A stretch of DNA of 64,000 bases from Neisseria macacae ATCC 33926 (lineage in GTDB: Bacteria; Pseudomonadota; Gammaproteobacteria; Burkholderiales; Neisseriaceae): assembly GCF_022749495.1 (NCBI RefSeq), contig NZ_CP094241.1:2170001-2234000 (forward strand), given 5' to 3'. The notes under the pieces were generated by a model, which saw only the letters and a list, made by a program, of their open reading frames with translations, made no database searches and had not been told where the DNA came from. Position numbers and translations under genes: made by a program. Below, piece after piece: positions 53,593-61,701 of the stretch (the first letter of the stretch is position 1; the number at the start of each line of letters is the position of its first letter).

Positions 53593-53679
53593 AAATTTAT
53601 CCTTTCTCCCAGCTCATCTTTAACTTGGCTTAGAAAAGGTCGTCTGAAAATAGTTCTCAGACGACCTTTTAAATAAAAT
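53588..53679. repeat. 92-bp direct repeat, copy 1 (between DUF4189 genes B and A)
   Basis: This block, running from the start codon of copy A through the hairpin to the 3' end of copy B, is repeated without visible change at 54820-54911. It points to tandem duplication of a two-gene unit. Confidence 0.85.
53634..53670 (-). terminator. Uptake-sequence hairpin between DUF4189 copies B and A
   Basis: AAAAGGTCGTCTGA-type arms pair around ATAGTT. It lies inside a 92-base block repeated exactly at 54820-54911. Confidence 0.75.
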
Positions 53680-53682
53680 TGA

Positions 53683-54225
53683 TTATTGCAATTGAGGCAG
53701 GGAACAGCCTTCGGGAAGAGAAATCTCACAATTCGTTACCTTCGGATCCGCCCTACATTGCGCTAACGCTTCCGCCTCCGCCAATCCTTTTTCTTTTCCT
53801 ACATAAAAAGACTTCCATTTTCCAGGATTATTGATTTCTTTACCTTTTGCAGAAGCAATGCAGCCGTTGCGTACCCAAGAAACCACTTTACACGGAGCAT
53901 TTTTATTACCCTGCTTGCATTGCTCCAGTGCTTCCTTTTTTGCCTCCGACAGCGAATTTTTATTCAGCACACCTGCCCCATAGCCAGTTTGCATGTTCAT
54001 AGCTACCGCACCGAATTTAGAAGGGACTTTCACGTCGTAGTAGATAATTTTTTTAGGAGGCGGGGTGCTGTTGCCTGATTGGGGAGGCGGCACATTGTAG
54101 TTGACAACCTCCCCGTTATGTCCTTGTATCTGACAGATGCCCGTATCAGGAAAATACCTGCCGGGGCAGTTGGCATAAACATTAAAACTTACCAAACCCA
54201 ATGCTATTAAAAACAGTTTTTTCAT
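53683..54225 (-). CDS. DUF4189-domain exported protein (copy B)
   Basis: The 180-residue paralogue has the same signal peptide (cleavage after VYA). Its N-terminal segment differs (CPGRYFPDTGICQIQGHNG), a proline/serine linker follows, and the DUF4189 domain (about 60-180) is virtually identical to that of copy D. The two differ at one visible residue (IIYYD versus IIYHD) over about 120. The domain carries KFGAVAMNMQTGYGAG and WVRNGCIASAKGKEINNPGKW. Near identity in one half with different N-termini indicates recent gene conversion or unequal exchange within the array. Confidence 0.9.
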   Translation of the reverse strand: MKKLFLIALGLVSFNVYANCPGRYFPDTGICQIQGHNGEVVNYNVPPPQSGNSTPPPKKIIYYDVKVPSKFGAVAMNMQTGYGAGVLNKNSLSEAKKEALEQCKQGNKNAPCKVVSWVRNGCIASAKGKEINNPGKWKSFYVGKEKGLAEAEALAQCRADPKVTNCEISLPEGCSLPQLQ

Positions 54226-54259
54226 AAAGGCATCCTTTTTCGGATTAATACGATATCGG

Positions 54260-54288
54260 AGGTCGTCTGAAAAAGTTTTCAGACGACC
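54260..54288 (-). terminator. Uptake-sequence hairpin between DUF4189 copies C and B
   Basis: AGGTCGTCTGAAAA and TTTTCAGACGACC are separated by two bases. Confidence 0.75.
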
Positions 54289-54308
54289 CTTTAATCAAAA
54301 AATAACAA

Positions 54309-54824
54309 TTAAGGGAAAGAACAACCTTCAGGAATGGTAATTTCACAGTTTTTCAATCCCGCTTTATTACATTGTTTCAATGCTGCGGGTTCTGCCTGCC
54401 CTGGCTTTTCCCTAGCTGTATAAAATACTCTGAATTTCTTACCTTCTTTGCCCGTTGCCGCTGCTAAACAGGCATTACCTGCCCAAATGGCAACTTTACA
54501 CGGAGCATTTCTCCCGCCCTGCTCACACGCTTTAATTGCTTCATGTTTAGCCTCCTCAATAGAATCTTTATTTAAAGCCCCGCTCGAAATACCTGTTTTT
54601 TCATTAGTAGCTACTGCACCGTATTTAGAAACATAGACTATTTTTTTCGAAGGTGTTGTGCCGCGACTGCCTGACTGAGGTGGAGCCATATTGTATTGAA
54701 CCAATTCCCCATTATACCCCTGAAATCGGCAGATACCTGTGGCAGAATCAAATTGACCAGGACAGCCATTGGCGTAAACATTAAAACTTACCAAACCCAA
54801 TACGATTAAAAACAGTTTTTTCAT
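54309..54824 (-). CDS. DUF4189-domain exported protein (copy C)
   Basis: The 171-residue paralogue has an N-terminal 45 residues nearly identical to copy A (signal peptide, then GCPGQFDSATGICRFQG). Its DUF4189 domain is more divergent (KYGAVATNEKTGISSGALNKDSIEEAKHEAIKACEQGGRNAPCK), and it ends at ITIPEGCSFP. It lacks the LPQLQ ending of the other three. It is followed by a copy of the uptake-sequence hairpin. Expression of the four copies together is possible but each gap has its own hairpin. Confidence 0.88.
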   Translation of the reverse strand: MKKLFLIVLGLVSFNVYANGCPGQFDSATGICRFQGYNGELVQYNMAPPQSGSRGTTPSKKIVYVSKYGAVATNEKTGISSGALNKDSIEEAKHEAIKACEQGGRNAPCKVAIWAGNACLAAATGKEGKKFRVFYTAREKPGQAEPAALKQCNKAGLKNCEITIPEGCSFP

Positions 54825-54911
54825 AAATTTATCCTTTCTCCCAGCTCATCTTTAACTTGGCTTAGAAAAGGTCGTCTGAAAATAGTTCTCAGACGACCTT
54901 TTAAATAAAAT
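54820..54911. repeat. 92-bp direct repeat, copy 2 (between DUF4189 genes D and C)
   Basis: This matches the block at 53588-53679, from the start of copy C through the hairpin to the end of copy D. Confidence 0.85.
54866..54902 (-). terminator. Uptake-sequence hairpin between DUF4189 copies D and C
   Basis: This is the same sequence as the hairpin at 53634-53670, within the repeated 92-base block. Confidence 0.75.
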
Positions 54912-54915
54912 CTGA

Positions 54916-55449
54916 TTATTGCAATTGGGGCAGGGAACAGCCTTCGGGAAGAGAAATCTCACAATTCGTTACCTTCGGATCCGCCCTACATTGCGCTAAC
55001 GCTTCTGCCTCCGCCAATCCTTTTTCTTTTCCTACATAAAAAGACTTCCATTTTCCAGGATTATTGATTTCTTTACCTTTTGCAGAAGCAATGCAGCCGT
55101 TGCGTACCCAAGAAACCACTTTACACGGAGCATTTTTATTACCCTGCTTGCATTGCTCCAGTGCTTCCTTTTTTGCCTCCGACAGCGAATTTTTATTCAG
55201 CACACCTGCCCCATAGCCAGTTTGCATGTTCATAGCTACCGCACCGAATTTGGAAGGAACTTTCACGTCGTGGTAGATGATTTTTTTCGGGGGTGGCGCA
55301 CTGCGGCTGCCTGAAGAACAGTTCGGGTTATAACCATAACTGCACAATGCAGAATTGTTTTGCAACGCCCCTCTGGTTGCATCATAGGTAGGGTCGGCAT
55401 TTACATCAAAACTTATTAAGCCCAATGCGATTAAAAACAGCTTCTTCAT
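54916..55449 (-). CDS. DUF4189-domain exported protein (copy D)
   Basis: The 177-residue first gene of the array (ATG at 55449, with AAAGGACAAATTG upstream) has a slightly diverged signal peptide (KKLFLIALGLISFDVNA). Its N-terminal segment is unrelated to the other copies (DPTYDATRGALQNNSALCSYGYNPNCSS), and its DUF4189 domain is almost identical to copy B. Cysteines in the variable segment probably pair in the periplasm. The pattern of a constant domain with interchangeable N-termini suggests that the N-terminal segment sets what each copy contacts. Confidence 0.9.
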   Translation of the reverse strand: MKKLFLIALGLISFDVNADPTYDATRGALQNNSALCSYGYNPNCSSGSRSAPPPKKIIYHDVKVPSKFGAVAMNMQTGYGAGVLNKNSLSEAKKEALEQCKQGNKNAPCKVVSWVRNGCIASAKGKEINNPGKWKSFYVGKEKGLAEAEALAQCRADPKVTNCEISLPEGCSLPQLQ

Positions 55450-55473
55450 CAATTTGTCCTTTCAAATCATGCC

Positions 55474-56409
55474 TCACCACGCCGCGCGTTCCCTCATATC
55501 TTCCACCGCTTCCACCAACGCCGCCGCCAATGGAGGATCAAACGACGAATGTCCCGCCTGAATCACGCGCAGTTCGGCTTCGGGGAGCGCCTGCGACAGT
55601 TCCCACGCGCTTTGCATGGGGGTGCATAAATCATAGCGGCCTTGCACGATGATGGTCGGGATATGTCGGATTTTGTCCGTGTTCGCCAAAATCGCTTTGT
55701 CGCCCTTCAGCCAGCCTTCGTTGACAAAATAATGGTTTTCCAAACGGGCGATGGCGAGCGATTGGTAGGCGTCTTCATCGACGTCTTGCGGCTCGAAGCG
55801 GATCAGGTAGCTTTCCCAGTCTGCCCAGGCTTTGGCGGCTTTCAGACGACCTGCTTCGTCTTTGCCGAACAGCATTTCGTGATACGCCGCAATCAGGCCG
55901 CCGCGTTTTTCTTCGGCGACGGGCGCGAGGAATTTCTGCCATTGCGCGGGATAAATCTGGCTGACGCCGCCTGCTTCGTCGAGCCACGCCATTTCGGACG
56001 GGCGGCACAGGAATATCCCGCGCAAGACGAGTCCGGCAACGCGTTCGGGATGGGTTTCGGCATACGCCAGCGACAAGGTGCTGCCCCATGAGCCGCCGAA
56101 CACCAGCCATTTTTGAATGCCCAGCATTTCGCGGACTTTTTCGATGTCGGCAACCAAATCCCAAGTCGTGTTGTCGTCGGTGCAGGCGTAAGGCAGCGAA
56201 CGGCCGCAGCCGCGCTGGTCGATGATGACGATGCGGAACACGTCGGGATTGAAAAAGCCGCGGCAGGCAGGCGATGCGCCCGCGCCCGGGCCGCCGTGCA
56301 GGAAGATGACGGGCAGTCCGTCGGGATTGCCGGATTCTTCCCAGTAGATTTGATGGACGTCCGATACTTGCAGCAGGCCGCTGCGGATGGGTTCGCGGAT
56401 GGGGTGCAT
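55474..56409 (-). CDS. pip: Proline iminopeptidase
   Basis: The 311-residue alpha/beta hydrolase releases N-terminal proline from peptides. LHGGPGAG at 38-45 forms the oxyanion hole, GGSWGS holds Ser107, and DLCTP and AGHSSFDP supply the Asp and His. Length matches the approximately 310-residue Neisseria enzyme, whose activity is a classic diagnostic trait of gonococci and some other species. I start at ATG 56409 after AGGAGA rather than 19 codons upstream. An internal uptake sequence lies at about 55843-55856. Confidence 0.95.
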   Translation of the reverse strand: MHPIREPIRSGLLQVSDVHQIYWEESGNPDGLPVIFLHGGPGAGASPACRGFFNPDVFRIVIIDQRGCGRSLPYACTDDNTTWDLVADIEKVREMLGIQKWLVFGGSWGSTLSLAYAETHPERVAGLVLRGIFLCRPSEMAWLDEAGGVSQIYPAQWQKFLAPVAEEKRGGLIAAYHEMLFGKDEAGRLKAAKAWADWESYLIRFEPQDVDEDAYQSLAIARLENHYFVNEGWLKGDKAILANTDKIRHIPTIIVQGRYDLCTPMQSAWELSQALPEAELRVIQAGHSSFDPPLAAALVEAVEDMRERAAW

Positions 56410-56566
56410 GATGTTTCTCCTGTTGTCTGACGTTGGGATTGTACCCATCGGGCAGGCAAACGACAAACGGCAAGGGGTCGTCTGAAATCAGCTTGCGCCG
56501 CCGCGTTTCCCGACCGCCCGACTATCCGCTATAATTCCCCGATACCCGCGCAACCGAAAGAATGAA

Positions 56567-57046
56567 ATGAACAAAATCCTGATGACCGCCGCCGTGCTGC
56601 TTCTGTCCGCCTGCGGCTTCCACCTCAAAGGCATGGGCGGCACCGCACGCACGCTGCCGTATCCCGCTTGGCACATCCAAAACGCCTCCGTCATGCAGAA
56701 GGCTTTGGAAAACGCCCTGCGCCGCGCTGACGGCAAACCCGTTTCCGCCGCCGAAGCGCAAATGACGTTGAACATCAAGGGCATCGAAACCCGTCAGGAC
56801 ATCTACACCATCACCCGCGCCGCGTTGGTCAACGAATACCTGCTGACCCTGCGCGTCGAAGCCCAAGCCATGCGCAACGGCGAGCCAGTGGGCGAACCGA
56901 TTACCGTCCTCGTCAACCGCACGATGGACTACAACGACAGCGAAGTGTTGGGCAAACAGGAAGAAAGCGAAACCATCTGGGCGGAAATGCGCGCCGACGC
57001 CGCCGACCAAATCGTCCGCCGCCTGACGTTCCTGAAAGCGTATTGA
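56567..57046 (+). CDS. lptE: LPS-assembly lipoprotein LptE
   Basis: The 159-residue outer-membrane lipoprotein supports LptD in placing lipopolysaccharide on the cell surface. LMTAAVLLLSACGFHLKG is the lipobox (Cys16) followed by the GFHL(K/R)G start common to LptE. The rest fits the small alpha/beta fold. Its stop codon overlaps the start of holA (TGATG), an arrangement seen in many proteobacteria where lptE and holA are translated together. Confidence 0.93.
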   Translation: MNKILMTAAVLLLSACGFHLKGMGGTARTLPYPAWHIQNASVMQKALENALRRADGKPVSAAEAQMTLNIKGIETRQDIYTITRAALVNEYLLTLRVEAQAMRNGEPVGEPITVLVNRTMDYNDSEVLGKQEESETIWAEMRADAADQIVRRLTFLKAY

Positions 57047-58047
57047 TGGCGGTCATGAATATCGAACAGGTCAACGCGGATATGCCGCTTTCGCCGCTGT
57101 ACATCATTCACGGCGAAGAAGACCTGTTGCGCATCGAAGCCCTCGACACCCTACGCGCCGCCGCCAAAAAACAAGGCTACCTCAACCGCGAAGTCTTTAC
57201 GGCGGACAACGGCGCCGACTGGGACGAACTCCTGCAAAGCGCAGGCAGCGCGGGGCTTTTTGCCGACTTGAAACTTTTGGAAATCCACATTCCGAACGGC
57301 AAGCCCGGCAAAACCGGCGGCGACGTGCTGCAAACCTTCGCCGAACGCCTGCCCGAAGACACCGTTACCCTGATTCTGCTGCCCAAGCTCGAAAAAGCCC
57401 AAACGCAGGCAAAATGGTTCACCGCGCTCGCCGCCAAAGGCACCGTACTCGAAGCCAAAGCCATTACCGCGCAAGCCCTGCCGCAGTGGATAAAGGGTCG
57501 TCTGAACAAGGTCGGACTCAATATCGAACCCGACGCGCTCGCCCTGTTTGCCGAACGCGTCGAAGGCAACCTGCTCGCCGCCCGCCAAGAAATCGACAAA
57601 CTCGCCCTGCTGCACCCGCAAAACCATACCGTCAACATCGCCGATGCCGAAGCCGCCGTCGCCAACGTCGCCCGTTTCGACGTGTTCCAGCTCTCCGGCG
57701 CATGGATGAAAGGCGATGCCCTGCGCGTCGCCCGCCTTCTGGACGGACTCGAAGAAGAAGGCGAAGAACCTGTCTTGCTGCTGTGGGCGGTTGCCGAAGA
57801 CATCCGCACCCTCATCCGCCTGACCGCCGCGCTCAAACAAGGGCAGAGCGTACAATCCGTCCGCAACAGCCTGCGCCTGTGGGGCGACAAACAAACCCTC
57901 GCGCCGATTGCCGTCAAACGCATTCCCGCCGTCCGCCTGATCGAAGCGCTGAAAACCTGCGCCAAAATCGACCGCATCATCAAAGGCGCGGAAGACGGCG
58001 ACGCGTGGACGGAGTTCAAGCAGTTGGTGACGGGGCTGGCGGTGTAA
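57046..58047 (+). CDS. holA: DNA polymerase III subunit delta
   Basis: The 333-residue clamp-loader subunit opens the beta sliding clamp. LYIIHGEEDLLRIEALDTLRAAAKKQGYLNREVF is the delta N-terminus. ALFAERVEGNLLAARQEIDKLALL lies in the second domain, and the C-terminal collar helices end KQLVTGLAV. It starts at ATG 57046 overlapping the lptE stop; an ATG at 57055 is an alternative. An uptake-like sequence within the gene (about 57495-57505) encodes GRLNK. Confidence 0.95.
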   Translation: MAVMNIEQVNADMPLSPLYIIHGEEDLLRIEALDTLRAAAKKQGYLNREVFTADNGADWDELLQSAGSAGLFADLKLLEIHIPNGKPGKTGGDVLQTFAERLPEDTVTLILLPKLEKAQTQAKWFTALAAKGTVLEAKAITAQALPQWIKGRLNKVGLNIEPDALALFAERVEGNLLAARQEIDKLALLHPQNHTVNIADAEAAVANVARFDVFQLSGAWMKGDALRVARLLDGLEEEGEEPVLLLWAVAEDIRTLIRLTAALKQGQSVQSVRNSLRLWGDKQTLAPIAVKRIPAVRLIEALKTCAKIDRIIKGAEDGDAWTEFKQLVTGLAV

Positions 58048-58331
58048 TTTCATCGGGTATGGATAGGTGCTTTTCGTGGCAAGGGCGCGCCTGTTCAAAA
58101 AGCGTGAAAGTTTGTATGCCGCATCGCTTCTGTACGCGCCCAAACGGCAAAAATACTGTAAAATACCGTTAAACATAAAGTTATGATATTTGAGGTCGTC
58201 TGAAATCCGTCCACAACCCGATGCAGCGGATAGACAAGCATTTCGGCGCGTTCAGAGATACGCCACCGCTTGCCCGTCCACTGCAACCCCTTTTCAGACG
58301 ACCTTCCACCCTTACAAGGAACTGCAACTTC

Positions 58332-58751
58332 ATGGACAACCAAACCAAACTCCGCATCGGCGGCCTGCTCGTGCTGACCACCGCCGTTTTAAGCCTGATC
58401 ATCGTCTTAATCGTCGATTCGTGGCCGCTCGCCATCCTGCTTGCCGTCATCATCGTCGCCGCAGCCGCCGGCGGCTTTGTCTGGACTTCGCGCCGCCAGC
58501 AGCGCCAGTTTCTCGAACGCCTGAAAAAATTCGACATCGACCCCGAAAAAGGCCGCATCAACGAAGCCAACCTGCGCCGTATGTACCACAGCGGCGGCCA
58601 ACACCAAAAAGACGCGATAACGTTGGTCTGCCTGTCGCAAAAATGTTCGGCCGACGAAGCGCACGCCATGTTCAAAAAACGTCCGACCCGTCAGGAAATG
58701 AACCAAATGGCAGCCCAGCAGGCGCGCGGACAAAAACGCCCCCACCGCTGA
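58332..58751 (+). CDS. Small membrane protein of unknown function
   Basis: The 139-residue protein (ATG 58332, after AAGGAA) has two N-terminal helices (about 8-27 and 32-50) and then a soluble part. The soluble part is helical and charged: RRQQRQFLERLKKFDIDPEKGRINEANLRRMYHSGGQHQKDAITLVCLSQKCSADEAHAMFKKRPT, ending in a basic tail. I do not recognise the family. Uptake sequences flank it upstream (58192 and 58293) and downstream, so it is a single-gene unit. Confidence 0.75.
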   Translation: MDNQTKLRIGGLLVLTTAVLSLIIVLIVDSWPLAILLAVIIVAAAAGGFVWTSRRQQRQFLERLKKFDIDPEKGRINEANLRRMYHSGGQHQKDAITLVCLSQKCSADEAHAMFKKRPTRQEMNQMAAQQARGQKRPHR

Positions 58752-58763
58752 TTCTTCCCAAAC

Positions 58764-58833
58764 AAAGGTCGTCTGAAAACGGATGCGGCGGTTTCGCCCG
58801 AACCAAGCATTCCGTTTTTCAGACGACCTTTTT
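58764..58833 (+). terminator. Widely spaced uptake-sequence inverted repeat
   Basis: AAAGGTCGTCTGAAAACGG and CCGTTTTTCAGACGACCTTT enclose about 30 bases. It ends in a T tract just before the RDD gene. Confidence 0.65.
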
Positions 58834-58848
58834 ACCGAGCAGACCGCC

Positions 58849-59373
58849 ATGACCGCCCTTCCCCCCGCCCCCGTCAAACGCCGCCTTGCCGCCCTGATGT
58901 ACGAATTGCTGCTGACCGGCGCCGTGACCGCCATCGCCGCCATCCTTGCCGGCATCGCCGCGATTTTCCTCAACCCCGTCTCCCAGCTCCTTTCCAGCTT
59001 GGTTACCTGCGTTATCTTTGTAGGAAGCTGGTGGCTCTACTTCAAAACCAACTGGACGAAAACCGGCCGCACCCTCGCCATGCAGACGTGGAAAATCGGG
59101 CTGCACGGCAGAAACGGCACGCTGCCGCCATTGTCGCAACTGCGCATCCGCTTTATTTGGTCGTGTATCTTCGTCGTCTTCATCCCCCTGCTCGCCTACG
59201 CCGGCCTGCGCCACCTGCTCGCCATCCCGCCCATACCCGCCTTCGGCGCCGCCCTTATCTGGCTCATCCTGCCGTGGGGCTTTGCCTTGCTGAACCCAGA
59301 CCGGCAGTTTTTATACGATTTCTTGGCGGGAACTCGATTGGTCGATTTGAAACAGGAAACATCCGAAAGCTGA
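58849..59373 (+). CDS. RDD-family membrane protein
   Basis: The 174-residue, roughly four-helix protein has RDD-family features: VKRRLAALMYELLLTGAVTAI at the start (the RDD Arg-Asp positions read R..LYE-like), TKTGRTLAMQTWKIGLHGRNGTLPP in the middle (the GxTxGMxxxGIRV-type motif) and NPDRQFLYDFLAGTRLV at the end. RDD proteins are implicated in ion homeostasis but have no single known role. A start 22 codons upstream would read through an uptake sequence. Confidence 0.85.
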   Translation: MTALPPAPVKRRLAALMYELLLTGAVTAIAAILAGIAAIFLNPVSQLLSSLVTCVIFVGSWWLYFKTNWTKTGRTLAMQTWKIGLHGRNGTLPPLSQLRIRFIWSCIFVVFIPLLAYAGLRHLLAIPPIPAFGAALIWLILPWGFALLNPDRQFLYDFLAGTRLVDLKQETSES

Positions 59374-59400
59374 GTGTTCTACTATTTCGCCACACAGACA

Positions 59401-59452
59401 AAAGGTCGTCTGAAAACGAGGCAAGCCCTTGCCGTTTTCAGACGACCTTTTT
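59401..59452 (+). terminator. Uptake-sequence hairpin after the RDD gene
   Basis: AAAGGTCGTCTGAAAACG and CGTTTTCAGACGACCTTT flank a loop of about 16 bases. Confidence 0.75.
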
Positions 59453-59598
59453 ATCCGCCGTCGTTCTTGTTTGAAACCCAACCCCTCTTTTACCTTAAGC
59501 TATCTTCGGTTCACGCATTACCCTACTGTTTAAACGAAACAAAAATGACAGCAAACCCAATGGCACGTCTTGAAGTCTTGAATCAAACCGGCAACAAC

Positions 59599-59644
59599 AA
59601 AAAGGTCGTCTGAAACCCAAATTGGATTTCAGACGACCTTTTTT
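59599..59644 (-). terminator. Uptake-sequence hairpin after lldP
   Basis: AAAAAGGTCGTCTGAAA and TTTCAGACGACCTTTTT form a stem with a 12-base loop, 18 bases past the lldP stop on the minus strand. Confidence 0.85.
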
Positions 59645-59661
59645 ATTTCAAGCCGGTTGGC

Positions 59662-61305
59662 TTATTTGTTGAAGAAAACCAGCGTCCACGGCAAGACATA
59701 AGCTTGCAGCAGGGTCAGCAGGCCGACGAAGGTACAGAAAATCAAGCTGTGTTTCACGGTAAAGCGGAACAGGTTGGATTCTTTGCCTTCCAGACCGACT
59801 GCCGCGCAGGCGATGGCGATGGATTGCGGCGAAATCATTTTGCCGGTTACGCCGCCGGTGGTGTTGGCAGCGACGGTCAGCTCGGGCACGACGTTGATTT
59901 GATGCGCAGTGCTGGCTTGCAGCGAACCGAAGAGCGCGTTGGCGGAAGTGTCCGAACCGGTCAGGAATACGCCCAGCCAGCCGAGGAACGGCGAGAAGAA
60001 CGGGAATACGGTACCGGTAGCGGCGAGGACGAGTGCCAATGTGGACGACAGGCCTGAATAGTTTGCCACGAATGCGAAGCCGAGTACCAAGCCGATAGAC
60101 AGGATGGACAGACGCAGTTCTTTGAGCGTTTCAAAGAAAGTGCTGACGGCTTCGGAAGGTTTCATTTTCAGCAAAACGGCGGAAACGATGGAAGCAAACA
60201 GGATTGCCGTGCCGACTGCGCCGAGGAGGTCGATTTTGAACACGGCGGCGTATGGTGTCGGTTCGCTGACGATGGGCGCGGCTTTTTGTACCAAGTTGTG
60301 CAGCATCGGCCAGTCGAATTTGATGGTGGCAACGCCCAAAGCCTCTTTAACGCCCTTAATCGTCCACACGCTGACGAAAACGGTCAGGATGGCGAAAGGC
60401 GACCAGGCTTTGATGATTTGTCCGGCAGTGTATTCGCCCGCTTTGCGCTCGGCCGGTTTTTTCATGCCGTTGAAGGTGAAGATTTCTTTAGGCTGCCATT
60501 TTTTCAGGAAGGCAGACAGGCAGACCAGGCTGACCAATGCGGAGGTCACGTCGGGCAATTCCGGACCGATGAAGTTGGCGGTAATGAACTGGGTAGTGGC
60601 AAAAGACACGCCCGCCACCAATACGGCAGGCCAAGTTTGACGTATGCCGCGCATACCGTCCATCATGGCGACCAACCAGAAAGGAACGATAATCGACAGG
60701 ATCGGCAGTTGGCGGCCGGCGACCTGACCGATGTGGTAAGGGTCGAGGTTGGACACTTGACCGGCAACCAAGATTGGAATACCCATCGCACCGAAAGCCA
60801 CAGGCGCGGTATTGGCAATCAAACACAAACCGGCGGCGTAGAGCGGATTGAAGCCCAAGCCCACCAACAAAGAGGCGGTAATCGCCACCGGCGCGCCGAA
60901 GCCTGCCGCGCCTTCGAGGAAAGCGCCGAAGGAGAAGCCGACCAGCAACATTTGCAGGCGTTGGTCTTCGGTAATCGAAATCACGGAAGCGCGGATGATG
61001 TCGAACTGCCCTGTTTTCACGGTAATTTTATACAGGAACACGGCGGTAACGATAATCCATGCAATCGGCCACAAACCGTAAGCAAAGCCGTACAGCGCGG
61101 AAGAAACCGCCATGCCTGCAGGCATTCCGAAGCCTAATATGGCAACGCCAAGCGCAATCAGCAGCGTATAAAGCCCCGCCTGATAACCCTTGAGCTTCAG
61201 GACGGTCAGTGCGACGAAGAAAAAGATAATGGGCAGGAGGGCGACGGCTGCCGTCAAATATAGGCTGCCGCCCACTGCGGTATAGTTTTGAATCCAAGTA
61301 TCCAT
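59662..61305 (-). CDS. lldP: L-lactate permease LldP
   Basis: The 547-residue inner-membrane permease closely resembles E. coli LldP along its length. It opens WIQNYTAVGGSLYLTAAVALLPIIFFFVALTVLKLKGYQAG, contains FLEGAAGFGAPVAITASLLVGLGFNPLYAAGLCLIANTAPVAFGAMG, and ends with LTGSDTSANALFGSLQ and VAANTTGGVTGKMISPQSIAIACAAVGLEGKESNLFRFTVKHSLIF. It imports lactate, and possibly glycolate, with protons. It is only distantly similar to LctP at 15131. Promoter and operator upstream match those of lctP, and a divergent GntR-type regulator lies beyond. Confidence 0.96.
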   Translation of the reverse strand: MDTWIQNYTAVGGSLYLTAAVALLPIIFFFVALTVLKLKGYQAGLYTLLIALGVAILGFGMPAGMAVSSALYGFAYGLWPIAWIIVTAVFLYKITVKTGQFDIIRASVISITEDQRLQMLLVGFSFGAFLEGAAGFGAPVAITASLLVGLGFNPLYAAGLCLIANTAPVAFGAMGIPILVAGQVSNLDPYHIGQVAGRQLPILSIIVPFWLVAMMDGMRGIRQTWPAVLVAGVSFATTQFITANFIGPELPDVTSALVSLVCLSAFLKKWQPKEIFTFNGMKKPAERKAGEYTAGQIIKAWSPFAILTVFVSVWTIKGVKEALGVATIKFDWPMLHNLVQKAAPIVSEPTPYAAVFKIDLLGAVGTAILFASIVSAVLLKMKPSEAVSTFFETLKELRLSILSIGLVLGFAFVANYSGLSSTLALVLAATGTVFPFFSPFLGWLGVFLTGSDTSANALFGSLQASTAHQINVVPELTVAANTTGGVTGKMISPQSIAIACAAVGLEGKESNLFRFTVKHSLIFCTFVGLLTLLQAYVLPWTLVFFNK

Positions 61306-61344
61306 AGGGAAAATCTCCGAATATTTTTCTAATATATTTTCTTA

Positions 61345-61361
61345 AATTGGTAAAACCAATT
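61345..61361. promoter_or_regulatory. Predicted GntR/FadR-type operator upstream of lldP
   Basis: AATTGGTAAAACCAATT is a perfect 7+3+7 palindrome. It begins 15 bases downstream of the predicted -10 box and ends 39 bases before the lldP ATG, a position suited to repression. Confidence 0.75.
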
Positions 61362-61376
61362 TTGAGAACGGAGGAC

Positions 61377-61405
61377 ACTTTACGAAACTTTAATATGGCG
61401 GTCAA
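61377..61405 (-). promoter_or_regulatory. Predicted lldP promoter (TTGACC-17-TAAAGT)
   Basis: On the minus strand TTGACC (61400-61405) and TAAAGT (61377-61382) are 17 bases apart, identical in both boxes and spacing to the lctP promoter. Confidence 0.6.
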
Positions 61406-61575
61406 TTATTTTTTCAGGCGACCTGACTGCATCGGCGCAAATTTGTTATTTAATTTTAAATAAAACAAAATATTATATGAATTGTAAAAATGTAGCCTGA
61501 TGTAGTTTTAAAACACATACGGGTAGGACAAGCCATATTGACGGGATACGGGGCGGTTAATTAGAATACGGCGAC

Positions 61576-61603
61576 ATTGGTCATGCCAATTTGGTCATGC
61601 TAA
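61576..61603. promoter_or_regulatory. Tandem imperfect GntR-type sites upstream of the regulator gene
   Basis: ATTGGTCATGCCAAT (61576-61590) and TTGGTCATGCTAA (61591-61603) are adjacent near-palindromes sharing TTGGTCATGC. They lie about 100 bases before the regulator ATG and could serve autoregulation. Confidence 0.5.
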
Positions 61604-61701
61604 TTTTGACACAGGTTGCCATTTCAAACGACCTGCCGCATCACATTATCGGATTTGAGTCTTCTTCGCAGAAAAAACATGATGGAAAAGAGGGAATTAC
61701 A

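Noticed and set aside
57151..58176. A 341-codon minus-strand frame opposite holA
   Set aside because: It is a shadow of holA in GC-rich DNA, and holA is supported by domain content and overlap with lptE.
59545..59613. A 22-codon frame (MTANPMARLEVLNQTGNNKKVV) ending at an uptake sequence
   Set aside because: It is short, has no ribosome site, and its stop is supplied by the hairpin repeat. There is not enough to call a gene or a leader peptide.
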